From Deinococcus multiflagellatus (GTDB lineage: Bacteria; Deinococcota; Deinococci; Deinococcales; Deinococcaceae): a DNA stretch of 64,000 nucleotides. Numbering within the stretch: the first letter of the stretch is position 1; the number at the start of each line of letters is the position of its first letter. The translations under genes and the position numbers were made by a program. A model generated the notes under the pieces. The model worked only from the letters and a program-made list of their open reading frames with translations, was not told where the DNA came from and ran no database searches. The stretch is taken from positions 62,001 to 126,000 of the forward strand of contig NZ_JAIQXV010000003.1 in the NCBI RefSeq assembly GCF_020166415.1, given 5' to 3'. Below are positions 1 through 8,971 of this stretch, in pieces.

Positions 1-2
1 CC

Positions 3-794
3 GAAGGCATAGCGCGCTTTGGGCAGTTCTGCTTGCAGCGGGGCGAGTGGGCGGGGCAAGCCCTGCTGCCTGCCGCGTGGGTGGACGCCGCCGTGCGGGC
101 CCATGTGCCGCCCGGCGACGACCCCGGCAGCGACTGGGCCCAGGGCTACGGCTACCAGTTCTGGCGCTGTCGCCACGGCGCCTACCGGGCCGACGGCGCC
201 CTTGGTCAGTTCTGCATCGTGATGCCGCGCGAGGGGGCGGTGCTGGCGATCACCGCCAACGTCGCTGACATGCAGCGCGTACTGGACCACGTCTGGACCC
301 ACCTGCGCGGGGACATGGGCGCCGGGGCGTGCCCTGAGGACCCCACCGCGCTGGCCGCCCTGCGTGCCCGCTGCGAGGGGCTGCACCTGCCGCTGCCCGC
401 GCCGGGCGCCCCTGGCCCCACGGCACCCCAGGAAGCGACCTACGTGTTCGAGGCCAACGATCTGGGCCTGACCGCCTGCTGGGTGGTGCTGGGCCCAGGG
501 GGCGGCACCCTCACCTTCGCTGACGAGCGGGGCAAGCACCCAGTATCGGTGGGCTGGCTGGACTGGCACGAGGGCCGCACCACCGCGTGGCCCGTCAGCG
601 AGGAACCCATGCTGGGCCGGGCGGTGCCCACGCGCGACGGTGGACAGCTCGTCACACTGCTGTGGCCAGAAGCCGGCTTTCACTGGAGCGTGACGGTGAA
701 TGAGGCGGCCGGCACCCTGACGCTGATGCCGCCCGCCACGATGGGCTTTGCTGACCGGCCCCTGCGCGCCGTCCGGGCCGATGTGCTGGCCTGA
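3..794 (+). CDS. Serine hydrolase, class C beta-lactamase-like family (5'-truncated by window edge)
   Basis: The reading frame is open from base 3, so the gene begins outside the window; only its C-terminal part is visible. The stretch containing QGYGYQFWRC and the following GQFCIVMP segment is typical of the C-terminal half of penicillin-binding-protein-like serine hydrolases, in which a Gly-Tyr-Gly-rich strand closes the active site. The nucleophile Ser-x-x-Lys motif must lie upstream and cannot be checked. The last third is a beta-rich tail without motifs I recognise. Such enzymes cleave amide or ester bonds of varied substrates, so none is proposed. It converges on znuB. Confidence 0.75.
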   Translation, partial: EGIARFGQFCLQRGEWAGQALLPAAWVDAAVRAHVPPGDDPGSDWAQGYGYQFWRCRHGAYRADGALGQFCIVMPREGAVLAITANVADMQRVLDHVWTHLRGDMGAGACPEDPTALAALRARCEGLHLPLPAPGAPGPTAPQEATYVFEANDLGLTACWVVLGPGGGTLTFADERGKHPVSVGWLDWHEGRTTAWPVSEEPMLGRAVPTRDGGQLVTLLWPEAGFHWSVTVNEAAGTLTLMPPATMGFADRPLRAVRADVLA

Positions 795-1019
795 TAAGGC
801 ACTCAGGTGCGCTGGAGGCAAGGGGTGGGCGGACGCGTCAAGCGGCATCGCAAACTCGGAGAGTTCCGCAGGAGAGCGAACCCGAGACCAGGCGAGGCAA
901 CGGCGATGAAACAGCAGCCCTCCGCTCTTCCCAAGAGGCTTCGGCATCTGTGTCGTCCCGGATGAAGGGGTGAAAGGCGCCTGAAGGCCCGGCCCTGTGC
1001 ACCGCCGCCCTCTCCCCGC

Positions 1020-1829
1020 TTATTCCCGCTTTCTCACCAGCAGGGCCAGCAGGAACACCGCCGTATTCACCAGCACAATGGTCGCGCCGGGGGCTGTGTT
1101 CAGGAAATAGCTGAGATACAGCCCCGTGACGCCGCCCGCTGTGCCCAGCAGCGCCGAGAGCGCCATCATCTTTTTCAGGCTGCGCGACAGCAGCCGGGCC
1201 GCCGCGCTGGACGTGATCAGCAGGCTCACGCTGAGGGTGGTGCCCACCAGCTGCACGGTCAGGACCACCACCAGGCCAATGACGATCAGCAGCAGGCTGT
1301 CAAGCCGCCGCACGGGGAGCCCCACCGCCCGCGCTTCGGTGGGGTCAAATGAGGCCAGCAGGAGTTCCTTTTGCAGCGCGCCCAGCAGGCCGCCCACCAG
1401 CGCCGTCAAGGCCAGCGCGCCCCACAGATCGGCCGGGGTCACGCCCAGCGGGTTGCCAATCAGAAAGTTGCTCAGGTCGGTGGTGAAGGTGGGCACGCGC
1501 GAAAGCAGCACGATCCCCAGGGCGAACATCCCCACGAACACAATGCCAATGGCGCTGTCCTGTTTCAGGCCGCTGCGCCGCCCCACCGCGCCAATGCCCA
1601 GGGCGGTCAGCACGGCGGCCACCAGCGCGCCCAGCAGGAGGTTGCCCTTCATCAGAAACGCCGCCACGATGCCCGGCAGCACCGCGTGGCTCATGGCGTC
1701 CCCGATGTAACTCAGCCCGCGCAGGACCACCCAGGCGCCCACCAGCGCGCAGAGCACGCTGACCAGCGTGACGGCCAGCAAGGCGCGCACGAAAAAGCCG
1801 AATTGCAGGGGGTCAGTGAGCCAGTCCAT
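1020..1829 (-). CDS. znuB: Zinc/manganese ABC transporter permease (ZnuB/MntB type)
   Basis: A 269-residue, strongly hydrophobic protein with about eight membrane segments, the ABC-3 metal permease family that carries Zn(II) or Mn(II) across the inner membrane together with the ATPase encoded upstream. The conserved region around [12 protein letters not shown] near residue 45 is the family's first signature. I start at the ATG reading MDWLTDP; a longer reading would translate a run of 7-base intergenic repeats and is unlikely. It is the last gene of the rpmB-znuA-znuC-znuB series. Zinc is favoured over manganese by the His-rich binding protein and the zinc-linked neighbours. Confidence 0.88.
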   Translation of the reverse strand: MDWLTDPLQFGFFVRALLAVTLVSVLCALVGAWVVLRGLSYIGDAMSHAVLPGIVAAFLMKGNLLLGALVAAVLTALGIGAVGRRSGLKQDSAIGIVFVGMFALGIVLLSRVPTFTTDLSNFLIGNPLGVTPADLWGALALTALVGGLLGALQKELLLASFDPTEARAVGLPVRRLDSLLLIVIGLVVVLTVQLVGTTLSVSLLITSSAAARLLSRSLKKMMALSALLGTAGGVTGLYLSYFLNTAPGATIVLVNTAVFLLALLVRKRE

Positions 1830-1837
1830 AGGGGGGG

Positions 1838-1969
1838 GTGGGGAGTGGGGAGTAGGGAGTGGGAAAAAAAGAAGGGCGAGCGTGGAACGTGGCGCGTGGT
1901 GTGTGGGAAAGGCCAGCAACAGGGGGGCGCGCGGGTGCCCCACCATCAACCATCAACCTTCCTCCATCA
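1838..1969. repeat. Three consecutive 7-base-unit tandem arrays
   Basis: Between znuC and znuB lie three separate blocks of four degenerate heptamers: 1838-1865 (unit GTGGGGA), 1882-1909 (unit GTGGNNN) and 1942-1969 (unit ACCATCA). Each has period 7 and a different word. They are written on the minus strand upstream of znuB and do not look coding. Confidence 0.8.
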
Positions 1970-1975
1970 CCGCCC

Positions 1976-2692
1976 CTACGCATGCGTGGGCCCCAGGTGG
2001 CTGGTGCTGAAGGTGGCTTCAATGTTGGCGGTGGTGTACACCTGCTCGGGGGTGCCATCGGCCACCACGCGGCGGTTGACCAGCACCAGATGGTCGCACC
2101 AGCGCCGGGCCTGTTCGAGGTCGTGGGTGACCATCACCACGGCGCGGCCCTTGTCGGCCTGGGCGCGCAGCAGGGCCATCAGCTGTTCCTGGGTGGCGGC
2201 GTCCACGCCGGTCAGGGGTTCGTCCAGCAGCAGCAGGTGGCCCTGGCGCGCCAGCATGCGGGCCAGCAGCACCCGCTGGCGCTGCCCGCCCGAGAGCGCC
2301 CCAATGTGGCGGCCCCGCAGCTCGTACACGCCGGTTTCCTTCAGGGCCGCTTCCACGATCTGCCGGTCCTTGCGCCCCGGCCAGCGCAGCCAGCCCAGGC
2401 GCCCGGTGCGGCCCATCATCGCCACGTCCCACACGGTCACCGGAAAGGCCCAGTCCAGGGTCTGCTGCTGCGGCACGTAGGAAATGCAGCCGCGCGCGGT
2501 GTGCCCCGGGTCAAAGCGCACCGCGCCCTGGGGGTCGGGCAGTAGGCCCACCAGGGTTTTGAGCAGCGTGCTTTTGCCCGCACCGTTGGGGCCAATCACC
2601 GCACTGAACGACCCCGCCTCAAAGCGCACGCTGGCCCGCTCCAGGGCGGTGTGCGCGCCGTAGGTCACGGTCAGATTGTCCACGCCCAGCAT
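1976..2692 (-). CDS. znuC: Zinc/manganese ABC transporter ATP-binding protein
   Basis: A 238-residue ABC ATPase. Visible motifs are Walker A (GPNGAGKST, near residue 37), the signature LSGGQRQRV and Walker [13 protein letters not shown] followed by the switch His in [10 protein letters not shown]. It energises the neighbouring membrane permease for metal import. The start chosen is the ATG of MLGVDNLTV, since the upstream extension has no family similarity. It lies downstream of znuA, separated by a hairpin that may lower transporter synthesis relative to the binding protein. Confidence 0.9.
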   Translation of the reverse strand: MLGVDNLTVTYGAHTALERASVRFEAGSFSAVIGPNGAGKSTLLKTLVGLLPDPQGAVRFDPGHTARGCISYVPQQQTLDWAFPVTVWDVAMMGRTGRLGWLRWPGRKDRQIVEAALKETGVYELRGRHIGALSGGQRQRVLLARMLARQGHLLLLDEPLTGVDAATQEQLMALLRAQADKGRAVVMVTHDLEQARRWCDHLVLVNRRVVADGTPEQVYTTANIEATFSTSHLGPTHA

Positions 2693-2756
2693 CAGACCAG
2701 CATACTCCCCGGGCACTTGATGTTGCGAGTGCAGAATCAAGAAGAAAGCAGAACGT

Positions 2757-2782
2757 CGCCCGGCTTCTTGCGTGGCCGGGCG
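2757..2782 (-). terminator. Hairpin between znuA and znuC (possible attenuator)
   Basis: Perfect 8-bp stem (CGCCCGGC with GCCGGGCG) and a 10-nt loop just after the znuA stop. There is a T-rich rather than pure T stretch behind it, so partial termination or mRNA stabilisation is as likely as full termination. Confidence 0.5.
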
Positions 2783-2803
2783 ATGGGGTGCGGGGCAGGG
2801 CGC

Positions 2804-3703
2804 CTAGCGGGCCTGTTTCAGCGCCCGCACCATGATGTCCACGTTGGCGCGCAGGGCTTTCAGGAAGGTGTCGCCCGCGCTGCCTTTGGGGCCCAGGGCG
2901 TCGGTGTACAGGGGCGGGGCCACCACGGCGCCGGCCTCGCTGGCCAGGGTCTGGGCCAGGCGGGCGTTGACGGTGTTCTCGGTGAAAATCACGCGGGCGC
3001 CGGTCTTTTTCATGGTCTGGGCCAGGGTCGCCAGTTCGCGGGCGCTGGGTTCGCGTTCGGTGCCCAGGCCGGGAATCACCGCGCCCACCACCTTCAGGCC
3101 GTAGCGGCTGGCGAAGTAGTGCAGGCTGTCGTGGTTGGTGACCACCACCCGGCGCGCGGCGGGCACGGTGGCAAACTGTTTTTTCGCGTAGGCGTCGGCG
3201 GCGGCCAGCGCCTTGCGGTAGGCGGCGGCGTTCTTCGCGTACGCGGCCTTGCCCGCCGGGTCAAGCGCACTCAGGGCCTGCTGGACATTGTTCACGTAAC
3301 CGGCCGCCAGCCCCGCATCCCACCACGCATGGGGGTCCAGCGCGCCGTGGCCCGCATGGTCACCGTGCCCGGCCTCATGGTTGGCCGGCTGGAGCTTCAG
3401 GCCCTGGGTCAGCAGCTTGACCGGCACTTTGGGAGCGCTGGCCTGCAATTTGGGCAGCCACGGTTCCAGGCCTGCTCCGTTGGCGAACAGCAGGCGGCTT
3501 TGCGCCAGGGTGCGGATCACGCCCGTCGAGGGCTGAAAGGTGTGCGTGTCGCCGCCAGGGGGCACCATCACGGTGACCTGCACGCGGCTGCCGCCCACCG
3601 CCTGCACAAAGTCGGCGATGATGCTGGTGGTGGCGCTCACCTGCAGGGGCGCGGCCTGGGCGCCGCCCGCCAGCAGCGCCGCCAAAATAAGGGCCCGCGT
3701 CAT
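2804..3703 (-). CDS. znuA: Zinc-binding periplasmic/lipid-side solute-binding protein (ZnuA family)
   Basis: A 299-residue cluster-9 metal-binding protein with an N-terminal signal peptide (hydrophobic residues 3-15, ending near AQA). A histidine- and acid-rich loop around residues 105-120 ([12 protein letters not shown]) followed by DPHAWWD is the hallmark of zinc rather than manganese members. Later ligands expected are the His in NHDSLHYF and the Asp in the last third (LYTDALG). It captures Zn(II) outside the membrane and hands it to the ZnuB/ZnuC pump. Start ATG overlaps the rpmB stop by 4 nt, indicating translational coupling. Confidence 0.92.
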   Translation of the reverse strand: MTRALILAALLAGGAQAAPLQVSATTSIIADFVQAVGGSRVQVTVMVPPGGDTHTFQPSTGVIRTLAQSRLLFANGAGLEPWLPKLQASAPKVPVKLLTQGLKLQPANHEAGHGDHAGHGALDPHAWWDAGLAAGYVNNVQQALSALDPAGKAAYAKNAAAYRKALAAADAYAKKQFATVPAARRVVVTNHDSLHYFASRYGLKVVGAVIPGLGTEREPSARELATLAQTMKKTGARVIFTENTVNARLAQTLASEAGAVVAPPLYTDALGPKGSAGDTFLKALRANVDIMVRALKQAR

Positions 3704-3945
3704 ACGAGTTCGGTGCCGCGCGCGGCCCCCCGGCCCAGGGTGCGCAGCGCCGAGGCACTGAGCCACACGGTCTTGACCACGCCGCCCTCGCGGATGGTCT
3801 TCTTGTGCAGATTGGCCCGCTGCACCCGCTTGGTGACGCCGGTGGTCTTGCGGCCCACGCCGCCCTGGGCGCGCGCCTTGCCACGCCGGGCCACGCGGTT
3901 GACGACCTTGTTCTTCTTGCCGGTCAGGTAACATTCACGGCTCAT
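3700..3945 (-). CDS. rpmB: 50S ribosomal protein L28
   Basis: An 81-residue L28 starting [11 protein letters not shown], the size and sequence type known from Deinococcus. It has only one cysteine, so it lacks the four-cysteine zinc ribbon of zinc-binding L28 forms. In many bacteria zinc-free ribosomal protein forms sit in Zur-controlled operons; this gene is placed between a G3E GTPase and znuA, which fits that pattern. Whether another L28 exists in this genome cannot be seen here. A good ribosome binding site (AAGGAGG) precedes the ATG. Confidence 0.95.
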   Translation of the reverse strand: MSRECYLTGKKNKVVNRVARRGKARAQGGVGRKTTGVTKRVQRANLHKKTIREGGVVKTVWLSASALRTLGRGAARGTELV

Positions 3946-4008
3946 CTTGAGTCCTCCTTATCATATCTGGTGGGGGAAAGGGGCGGCAGACCGAAGGCGT
4001 GCCGCAGG

Positions 4009-5079
4009 TCAACCCTGCAGGGCGCTGGTCAGGAGTGTGTCCAGCGCCGGGCCGTCCAGCGCGCGGCCAATAAAGACCAGTTCGCTGTGGGCCTGGACGG
4101 GGTCCAGCCACTCGCCGGCCTGTTCCAGCGCCAGTTGCCGCCCGGTGTGGTTCCACAGGGTCGCGGCGCCGTCGCCCAGGTTCACCCAACCCTTGGAGCG
4201 AATCACGTTGCGCGGCAACCCGGCGGTCAGCGCGCGGGTCAACTTGTCGGGGTCAAAGGGCCGCTCGGCGCGGAAGAGGTGCGTCTCCAGGCCATAGGTT
4301 TCCGATTCCGGCGTGTGCGCCCTGCCCAACTCGGCCATCCAGGCGTCCAGCCCACTGGCCTGGTCAAAGTCGAAGAGGCCGGTGTTCAGCAGAACCCCAG
4401 CCGGCAGCACGCCATGTGTGGCGTCCAGCACCCGGGCGCGTGGGTTGGTAATCCGCACGAGGTCGCGCAGCAGGCGCACATCCTCTGGCGCGGCGAGATC
4501 CAATTTGTTCAGCACCACGATGTCCGCGAATTCCAGCTGCTCGGCCAGCAGTTCGCCAAAGCCGCGCTCAAAATCGTCGCCGGGAATGGCGTCCTGACGG
4601 TTCCACAGCGCAAAAAACTGTGCGCTGTCCACCACGGTCACCATCGCGTCCACATGCACGCGGCCCAGCAGGTTGGGCAGGGCGGGCTGGCCGTCTTCGG
4701 GCTCCAGTTCCAGTTCTTCGGGGGTCAGGCAGAACGTCTGGGCAATCGGCAGCGGCTCGCCAATCCCGGTGGACTCGATCAGGATGGCGTCCAGTTCGCG
4801 CGTGCGCAGCAACTCGTCCACGGCGTGCAGCAGGTCGCCGCGCAGCGTGCAGCAGATACAGCCGTTGGACAGTTCGGTGATCTGTTCATCCGTCTTGACC
4901 ACCAGCGAGGCGTCAATGTTCACGGCCCCGAACTCATTGACAATCACGGCGATGCGCTGCCCGTTCGTCTGGGTCAGCAGGTGGTTGAGCAGCGTGGTCT
5001 TGCCGGCCCCCAGAAAGCCGCACAGCACGGTGACCGGAATGGAGGTGGGGGGTGGGGTGGGCCGGGCAGGACTGTTCAC
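4009..5079 (-). CDS. G3E-family (COG0523/CobW-like) GTPase, probable zinc metallochaperone
   Basis: A 356-residue protein with Walker [10 protein letters not shown] (residues 21-29), the metal-binding CICC motif (74-77), Walker B-like acidic ESTGIGEP and the guanine-recognition NKLD, plus a CobW C-terminal domain. COG0523 proteins load metals into client proteins; the subgroup next to znuABC and zinc-free ribosomal genes is linked with zinc shortage. GTG at 5079 is the only start before the family core that leaves a reasonable N-terminus. The proline-rich residues 5-12 are unusual. It heads the zinc operon. Confidence 0.88.
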   Translation of the reverse strand: MNSPARPTPPPTSIPVTVLCGFLGAGKTTLLNHLLTQTNGQRIAVIVNEFGAVNIDASLVVKTDEQITELSNGCICCTLRGDLLHAVDELLRTRELDAILIESTGIGEPLPIAQTFCLTPEELELEPEDGQPALPNLLGRVHVDAMVTVVDSAQFFALWNRQDAIPGDDFERGFGELLAEQLEFADIVVLNKLDLAAPEDVRLLRDLVRITNPRARVLDATHGVLPAGVLLNTGLFDFDQASGLDAWMAELGRAHTPESETYGLETHLFRAERPFDPDKLTRALTAGLPRNVIRSKGWVNLGDGAATLWNHTGRQLALEQAGEWLDPVQAHSELVFIGRALDGPALDTLLTSALQG

Positions 5080-5082
5080 AAC

Positions 5083-5104
5083 TGATAACGATAAACTATT
5101 CTCA
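5083..5104. promoter_or_regulatory. Candidate Fur/Zur-family operator
   Basis: An AT-rich imperfect palindrome (left half TGATAACGATA, right half AACTATTCTCA) in GC-rich surroundings, in the 30-bp gap between the divergent G3E GTPase and the 5110 gene. About six of eleven positions are symmetric. The GATAA-like halves resemble Fur-family boxes and the gene context points to Zur. Inference only. Confidence 0.5.
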
Positions 5105-5109
5105 AATAC

Positions 5110-5649
5110 ATGACAAGGTTCTACACCGTTCGCTGCTGCCCCCTCACCGCCCAGTTCTGGTTTCTGGGCGTGGACGCCCGCCAAGGGGATCTGGCGTTGC
5201 GGGGCTTTTCCAAGGCACGCGCCGCGCAGGGCAGCAGCCGCTACACCCTGGGCGACCTGTCGCTGCACAGCGCCGGCCTGACCCTGCAGACACCGCGCGG
5301 CCCGCTGCACTTCAACCGCCGCACCCAGACCTTCACGCTGGCGGGGCAACATGTGCCGCTGGCCCTGGGACGTACGCAGGTGCGCGCGGCGCTGCAGGGG
5401 CACGAACGCTGGATTGAAGGGCGCTACGGGCCCGGATACCGCCCGGCCCTGGCCGACGAACTGCGGCCCCCGCGCCCAGTGCGGGCGGCCCTGCCGGCGT
5501 GGCAGGCGTGGCACCGGGGGTCACTGGCAGAGCCAGCCCCACTGGCGTTTGTGGGGGCAGGCGGCGGGGCCTTCTCCCGACCCACCCAGGCTGAGCCCCA
5601 CCTGCTGGCGGTCAATCAGAGAGGCCCAGCCAGAGCACCCGTTCACTGA
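5110..5649 (+). CDS. Unknown protein divergent from the zinc operon
   Basis: A 179-residue protein that I do not recognise. The N-terminal 110 residues (starting [15 protein letters not shown]) look like a compact alternating beta domain; the remainder is rich in Pro, Ala and Arg. A vicinal CC pair lies at residues 9-10. The start is 5 nt from the candidate Zur box, leaving room for little or no leader, and the shared gap suggests control together with the zinc operon. The last 38 nt overlap the convergent 5612-6028 frame, so one of the two 3' ends may be wrong. Confidence 0.6.
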   Translation: MTRFYTVRCCPLTAQFWFLGVDARQGDLALRGFSKARAAQGSSRYTLGDLSLHSAGLTLQTPRGPLHFNRRTQTFTLAGQHVPLALGRTQVRAALQGHERWIEGRYGPGYRPALADELRPPRPVRAALPAWQAWHRGSLAEPAPLAFVGAGGGAFSRPTQAEPHLLAVNQRGPARAPVH

Positions 5650-6028
5650 CCTCTACCACGGGGAGAGAGAGTTGCCAGGACACCCGGCCTATCCCCATGC
5701 CTACGCCCAGCAGCACCAGCGTGAACACGGCCGCGCACCAAAGCCGCGCGCCCAGGCCCCGCCAGCGCCGCCTCTCCAGAGCAGGGCAGGTCAGAGAAGC
5801 CCCCAGACTCAGGGTGGCAAGCGCCACTCCCCAGTTCAGCAGCAGCGGCAGGACAGAGAAGGCGGACTCCCCGCTTGAACTTCCACCGAAAGGCGTGGAG
5901 GGCAGAGGAAAGCCGGACAGGCTCAGGGGGGCGAGACCGGAGGGGGAGGGGGAGGCCGTGTCAGCCACCATCACCCTGGGGCGCATCGTGACCCAGGAGG
6001 GGAGCACGAGGCTCAGGGGCAGCACCAA
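5612..6028 (-). CDS. Possible small membrane protein
   Basis: A 138-residue frame with two clear hydrophobic helices around residues 60-80 (VLPLLLNWGVALATLSLGASL) split by a basic loop (ERRRWRGLGARLW) and followed by a second helix (FTLVLLGVGMGIG). The amphipathic and hydrophobic patterning is better than expected from a chance frame. The N-terminal 55 residues are Ser/Pro-rich and the start (TTG) is doubtful. It overlaps the 3' end of the convergent gene at 5110. No family recognised. Confidence 0.45.
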   Translation of the reverse strand: MVLPLSLVLPSWVTMRPRVMVADTASPSPSGLAPLSLSGFPLPSTPFGGSSSGESAFSVLPLLLNWGVALATLSLGASLTCPALERRRWRGLGARLWCAAVFTLVLLGVGMGIGRVSWQLSLPVVEVSERVLWLGLSD

Positions 6029-6142
6029 CCGCCACCAAACTGGGCCTCACGGCTTCCATCTGGTCCGCAGGCAAATCGGGGAAGAGCCAACTTGTCCATC
6101 CCGCACCCGGAACCTGTTCTGCTCCTGCTCACTTTGCTCGGC

Positions 6143-6168
6143 TTGAATCGTTGAGAAAGGCGATTCAA
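6143..6168 (-). terminator. Hairpin downstream of ribF
   Basis: Perfect 8-bp stem TTGAATCG/CGATTCAA with a 10-nt loop, 12 nt after the ribF stop. There is no T-tract, so it may be a Rho-independent terminator only in a weak sense. Confidence 0.4.
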
Positions 6169-6180
6169 CCGGGGTTGATC

Positions 6181-7077
6181 TCACCGCACGTCCTTCAGGG
6201 CGTCCCGGGCCGCCTGGGCATCCCGGGCAATCTGCGCCTTCAGTTCATCCAGACCGCTGAACTTCTGCTCGCCGCGCAACCTTGTAAAGAATTTGATCTG
6301 CAGCTCCTGCCCGTACAGGTCGCCTTCAAAATCAAATAGATGCACCTCGAAGCGGCGGGTGCGGCCGTTCACCGTGGGTCGGAAGCCCACATTCGCCACG
6401 CCGTGCCAGCGCCCGTGGTCGCCCAGGGCCACCACCGCAAACACGCCCAGCGGCAGCGCCTTGCCGTCTGGCACCTGAATATTCGCGGTGGGCCAGCCCA
6501 GGGTGCGGCCCAGGCGGTCACCCTGCACCACCACGCCCTGCGCGTCGTAGTGGCGGCCCAGCAGGCGCCGGGCGCCCTCCACATCGCCTGCCTTCAGGTA
6601 CTCGCGCACGCGGGTGCTCTTGATGTCCTCGCCGCCCAGGCCGTGAATAGGTACCACCACCACCTCGGGGGCCACGGTTTTCAGGTCTTCCACGCCGCCG
6701 GCCCGGCCCTTGCCAAAATGAAAATCCTCGCCCACCACAATCGCCTGCGGGCGCAGCGTGCGCAGGTCGTCCAGAAAGGCGTCCTTGGGGCGCGCGGCAA
6801 ACTCGGAGGTAAAGGCGGCGGCAATGGTTTCATCCACGCCGTAGCGGGCCAGCAGGTCCAGTTTTTCCGGCAGGGTCGAGAGGAACTCCACGCCCTGGGT
6901 CAGCACGCGGGTGGGGGGATCGAAGGTGTAAACCACGCTGGGCACGCGGTGTTCGCGCGCTTTGGCCTTCAGCTGGGCAATCAGGGCCTGGTGGCCCAGG
7001 TGCATGCCGTCAAAGGAGCCAATGGCCACGGCCGTGGCGGTGTTCGGGCGCTGGGCGGGCGAGACATAGGTTTTCAT
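6181..7077 (-). CDS. ribF: Bifunctional riboflavin kinase / FAD synthetase
   Basis: A 298-residue RibF. The N-terminal half is the nucleotidyltransferase that makes FAD from FMN and ATP (GSFDGMHLGH, catalytic His 26 and His 29); the C-terminal half is riboflavin kinase (GWPTANI and the GRTRRFEVHLFDFEGDLYG strands). The protein is cytosolic and supplies FMN and FAD. The ATG at 7077 gives the standard N-terminus; an upstream reading would run into the Nudix gene. Start and the Nudix stop overlap by 4 nt (ATGA), so the two are translationally coupled. Confidence 0.95.
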   Translation of the reverse strand: MKTYVSPAQRPNTATAVAIGSFDGMHLGHQALIAQLKAKAREHRVPSVVYTFDPPTRVLTQGVEFLSTLPEKLDLLARYGVDETIAAAFTSEFAARPKDAFLDDLRTLRPQAIVVGEDFHFGKGRAGGVEDLKTVAPEVVVVPIHGLGGEDIKSTRVREYLKAGDVEGARRLLGRHYDAQGVVVQGDRLGRTLGWPTANIQVPDGKALPLGVFAVVALGDHGRWHGVANVGFRPTVNGRTRRFEVHLFDFEGDLYGQELQIKFFTRLRGEQKFSGLDELKAQIARDAQAARDALKDVR

Positions 7078-7580
7078 GCGCGCGCCGCCAGCCGCTGCAC
7101 GCCAAAGAGCGCCGCTGTGACCGTGGAGGCGCTGCCCACTAGCGAACCGTCTTTCAGGCCCTGCAGCACCTCGGCGGGGGGGAGCCACAGCACCTCAATG
7201 CCCTCCTCGTCCTCGTCGTGGGGCAGTTTGCTTTCACGCAGGTTCGTGGCCTCGAAAATGAGCAGTTCTTCATCGCAGAAGCCGGGGCTGGAATAAAAGC
7301 GGGTGAGCAGCGTCATGTCGCCGTCCAGGCCGGCTTCTTCCTGCAGCTCGCGGCGGGCGGCGGTTTCGGGCGATTCGCCCTCGTCAATCAGGCCCGCCGG
7401 GGCTTCCACGGTGTGCTGCCCGATAGCGCGCCGCTGCTGACGCACCAGTAGCATCTCGCCCCGGTCATTCAGCGCCAGCACCGCTACCGCGCTGGCGTGG
7501 CGCACGATTTCCCACTTGCCCCCCTGCACTTCCAGCCGCACGATGTGGCCGTCGTAGATCACCTGCGTCTGTTCACTCAT
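7074..7580 (-). CDS. Nudix hydrolase, ADP-ribose pyrophosphatase-like
   Basis: A 168-residue Nudix enzyme. The Nudix box is intact (GLIDEGESPETAARRELQEE, followed by AGL) near residues 63-85 with the REXXEE metal ligands. Upstream GQHTVEAPAG and downstream SPGFCDEELLIFEA match ADP-sugar pyrophosphatases, which cleave ADP-ribose to AMP and ribose phosphate; the exact substrate is not determinable. The ATG of MSEQTQ is chosen. A TACAGT hexamer sits 9 nt upstream, suggesting a very short or absent leader. Deinococcus genomes are rich in Nudix genes. Confidence 0.9.
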   Translation of the reverse strand: MSEQTQVIYDGHIVRLEVQGGKWEIVRHASAVAVLALNDRGEMLLVRQQRRAIGQHTVEAPAGLIDEGESPETAARRELQEEAGLDGDMTLLTRFYSSPGFCDEELLIFEATNLRESKLPHDEDEEGIEVLWLPPAEVLQGLKDGSLVGSASTVTAALFGVQRLAARA

Positions 7581-7626
7581 CTTGCGGCAACTGTAATGCA
7601 CGGGCCCCCGCCCTCAGCGTGCGCCG

Positions 7627-7632
7627 TACACT
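7627..7632 (+). promoter_or_regulatory. -10 element for leaderless dGTPase mRNA
   Basis: TACACT followed by exactly 7 nt and the ATG, with no Shine-Dalgarno; matches the Deinococcus leaderless layout and decides the start. Confidence 0.65.
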
Positions 7633-7639
7633 GCGGGGG

Positions 7640-8767
7640 ATGATCACCCGGGCCCAGCTCGAAGCGCGCGAGGCCGCGACCCTAGCCCCCTACGCCGCCC
7701 TGAGCCGCGACGCCACGCGCGAGCACCCCGAGCCGGAAAGCGACACCCGCACGGCCTTTCAGAAAGACCGCGACCGGGTGCTGCACACCACGGCCTTCCG
7801 GCGCCTGGAAGCCAAAACACAGGTGTTTCTCTCGGCGGCGGGCGATCACTACCGCACCCGCCTGACCCACACCCTGGAGGTGGGGCAGGTGGCGCGCAGC
7901 GTGGCGCTGACGCTGGGCTTGAATGAAACGCTGGCCGAAACGGTGGCCCTGGCGCACGATCTGGGCCACCCCCCCTTCGGCCACGCGGGCGAGCGGGTGC
8001 TGAACGCCCTGATGCAGGCGCACGGCGGCTTTAACCACAACACCCAGGCGAGGCGCATCGTGACCGAGCTGGAGCGCCCCAAGTCCGAATACGCGGGCCT
8101 GAACCTGACCCTGGATACCCTGGACGGCCTGAACAAGCATGACCGCGCCGGCCTGTCCCGGCCCAGCCTGGAAGCGCAACTGGTGGACGCCGCCGACGCC
8201 CTGGCCTACACCGCCCACGACCTGGACGACGGCCTGCGCAGCGGCCTGATCACCCCGGCCCAGCTGTGCGCCCTTCCGCTGTGGTGTGAGCTGCTCGAAG
8301 GCGCCGGGCTGCGCGGCGACACCCTGACCGAACGCGAGCGCCGCACCCTGCACCGCCGCCTGCTGGGCACCCTGATCCGCGACCTGACCCACGCCAGCCA
8401 CGCGGCCATTCAGGCCAGTGGCGTGCGCACCCCCGAAGCTGCCCGCACCTTTGCCGGCCCTCTGATCACCTACAGCCCAGGCATACGGGAGCGCCTGCGG
8501 GACACCAGCGCCTTTCTGCGCGAGAACCTGTACCGCCACTGGCGCGTGGAAATGCAGGTGGAGCAGGCCACCCGCGTGCTCACCACCCTGTTTGACGCGC
8601 TGACCAACCGCCCCAGCATGTTGCCCCCCACCTTCCGCGCCCGGGCCCAGGCAGGCGACCTGTCCCGCGCCGTGTGCGACTACCTGGCGGGCATGACCGA
8701 CCGCTACGCGCTGGACGCCCACAGTTCTACTACCCCGCCCGCCACGCCCACGCTGTGGCCGCGCTAA
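7640..8767 (+). CDS. dGTPase-like deoxynucleoside triphosphohydrolase
   Basis: A 375-residue HD-domain enzyme. It shows the family pattern FQKDRDRVLHTTAFRRLEAK, the metal ligands His (RLTHTLEV) and His-Asp (LAHDLGHPPFGHAGE), and the distal Asp in LVDAADALAY. These enzymes hydrolyse dNTPs to deoxynucleosides and triphosphate, adjusting nucleotide pools. Length is in the normal range of the shorter bacterial members. The start at 7640 is set by the -10 hexamer seven bases before it. It is divergent from the Nudix gene and stands alone before tRNA-Ile. Confidence 0.9.
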   Translation: MITRAQLEAREAATLAPYAALSRDATREHPEPESDTRTAFQKDRDRVLHTTAFRRLEAKTQVFLSAAGDHYRTRLTHTLEVGQVARSVALTLGLNETLAETVALAHDLGHPPFGHAGERVLNALMQAHGGFNHNTQARRIVTELERPKSEYAGLNLTLDTLDGLNKHDRAGLSRPSLEAQLVDAADALAYTAHDLDDGLRSGLITPAQLCALPLWCELLEGAGLRGDTLTERERRTLHRRLLGTLIRDLTHASHAAIQASGVRTPEAARTFAGPLITYSPGIRERLRDTSAFLRENLYRHWRVEMQVEQATRVLTTLFDALTNRPSMLPPTFRARAQAGDLSRAVCDYLAGMTDRYALDAHSSTTPPATPTLWPR

Positions 8768-8854
8768 GTGGCGGATCGGGGCGGGCGTTGACAGCCTTTG
8801 CCGGCCCTGCTACATTTATGCCCGCCTGCCCGAGAGGGCGCGGCCACGAAGGGC

Positions 8855-8936
<82 letters not shown>

Positions 8937-8938
8937 GA

Positions 8939-8971
8939 GAAACCCCGTCATAGACGGGGTTTCTTCGTTTT
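8939..8971 (+). terminator. Rho-independent terminator after tRNA-Ile
   Basis: Perfect 11-bp stem (GAAACCCCGTC / GACGGGGTTTC) with 3-nt loop followed by TTCGTTTT. It lies just inside the island, so it came with the element. Confidence 0.88.

Noticed and set aside
2651..3931. 426-codon plus-strand frame opposite znuA
   Set aside because: Shadow frame; znuA has a signal peptide and metal motifs on the other strand.
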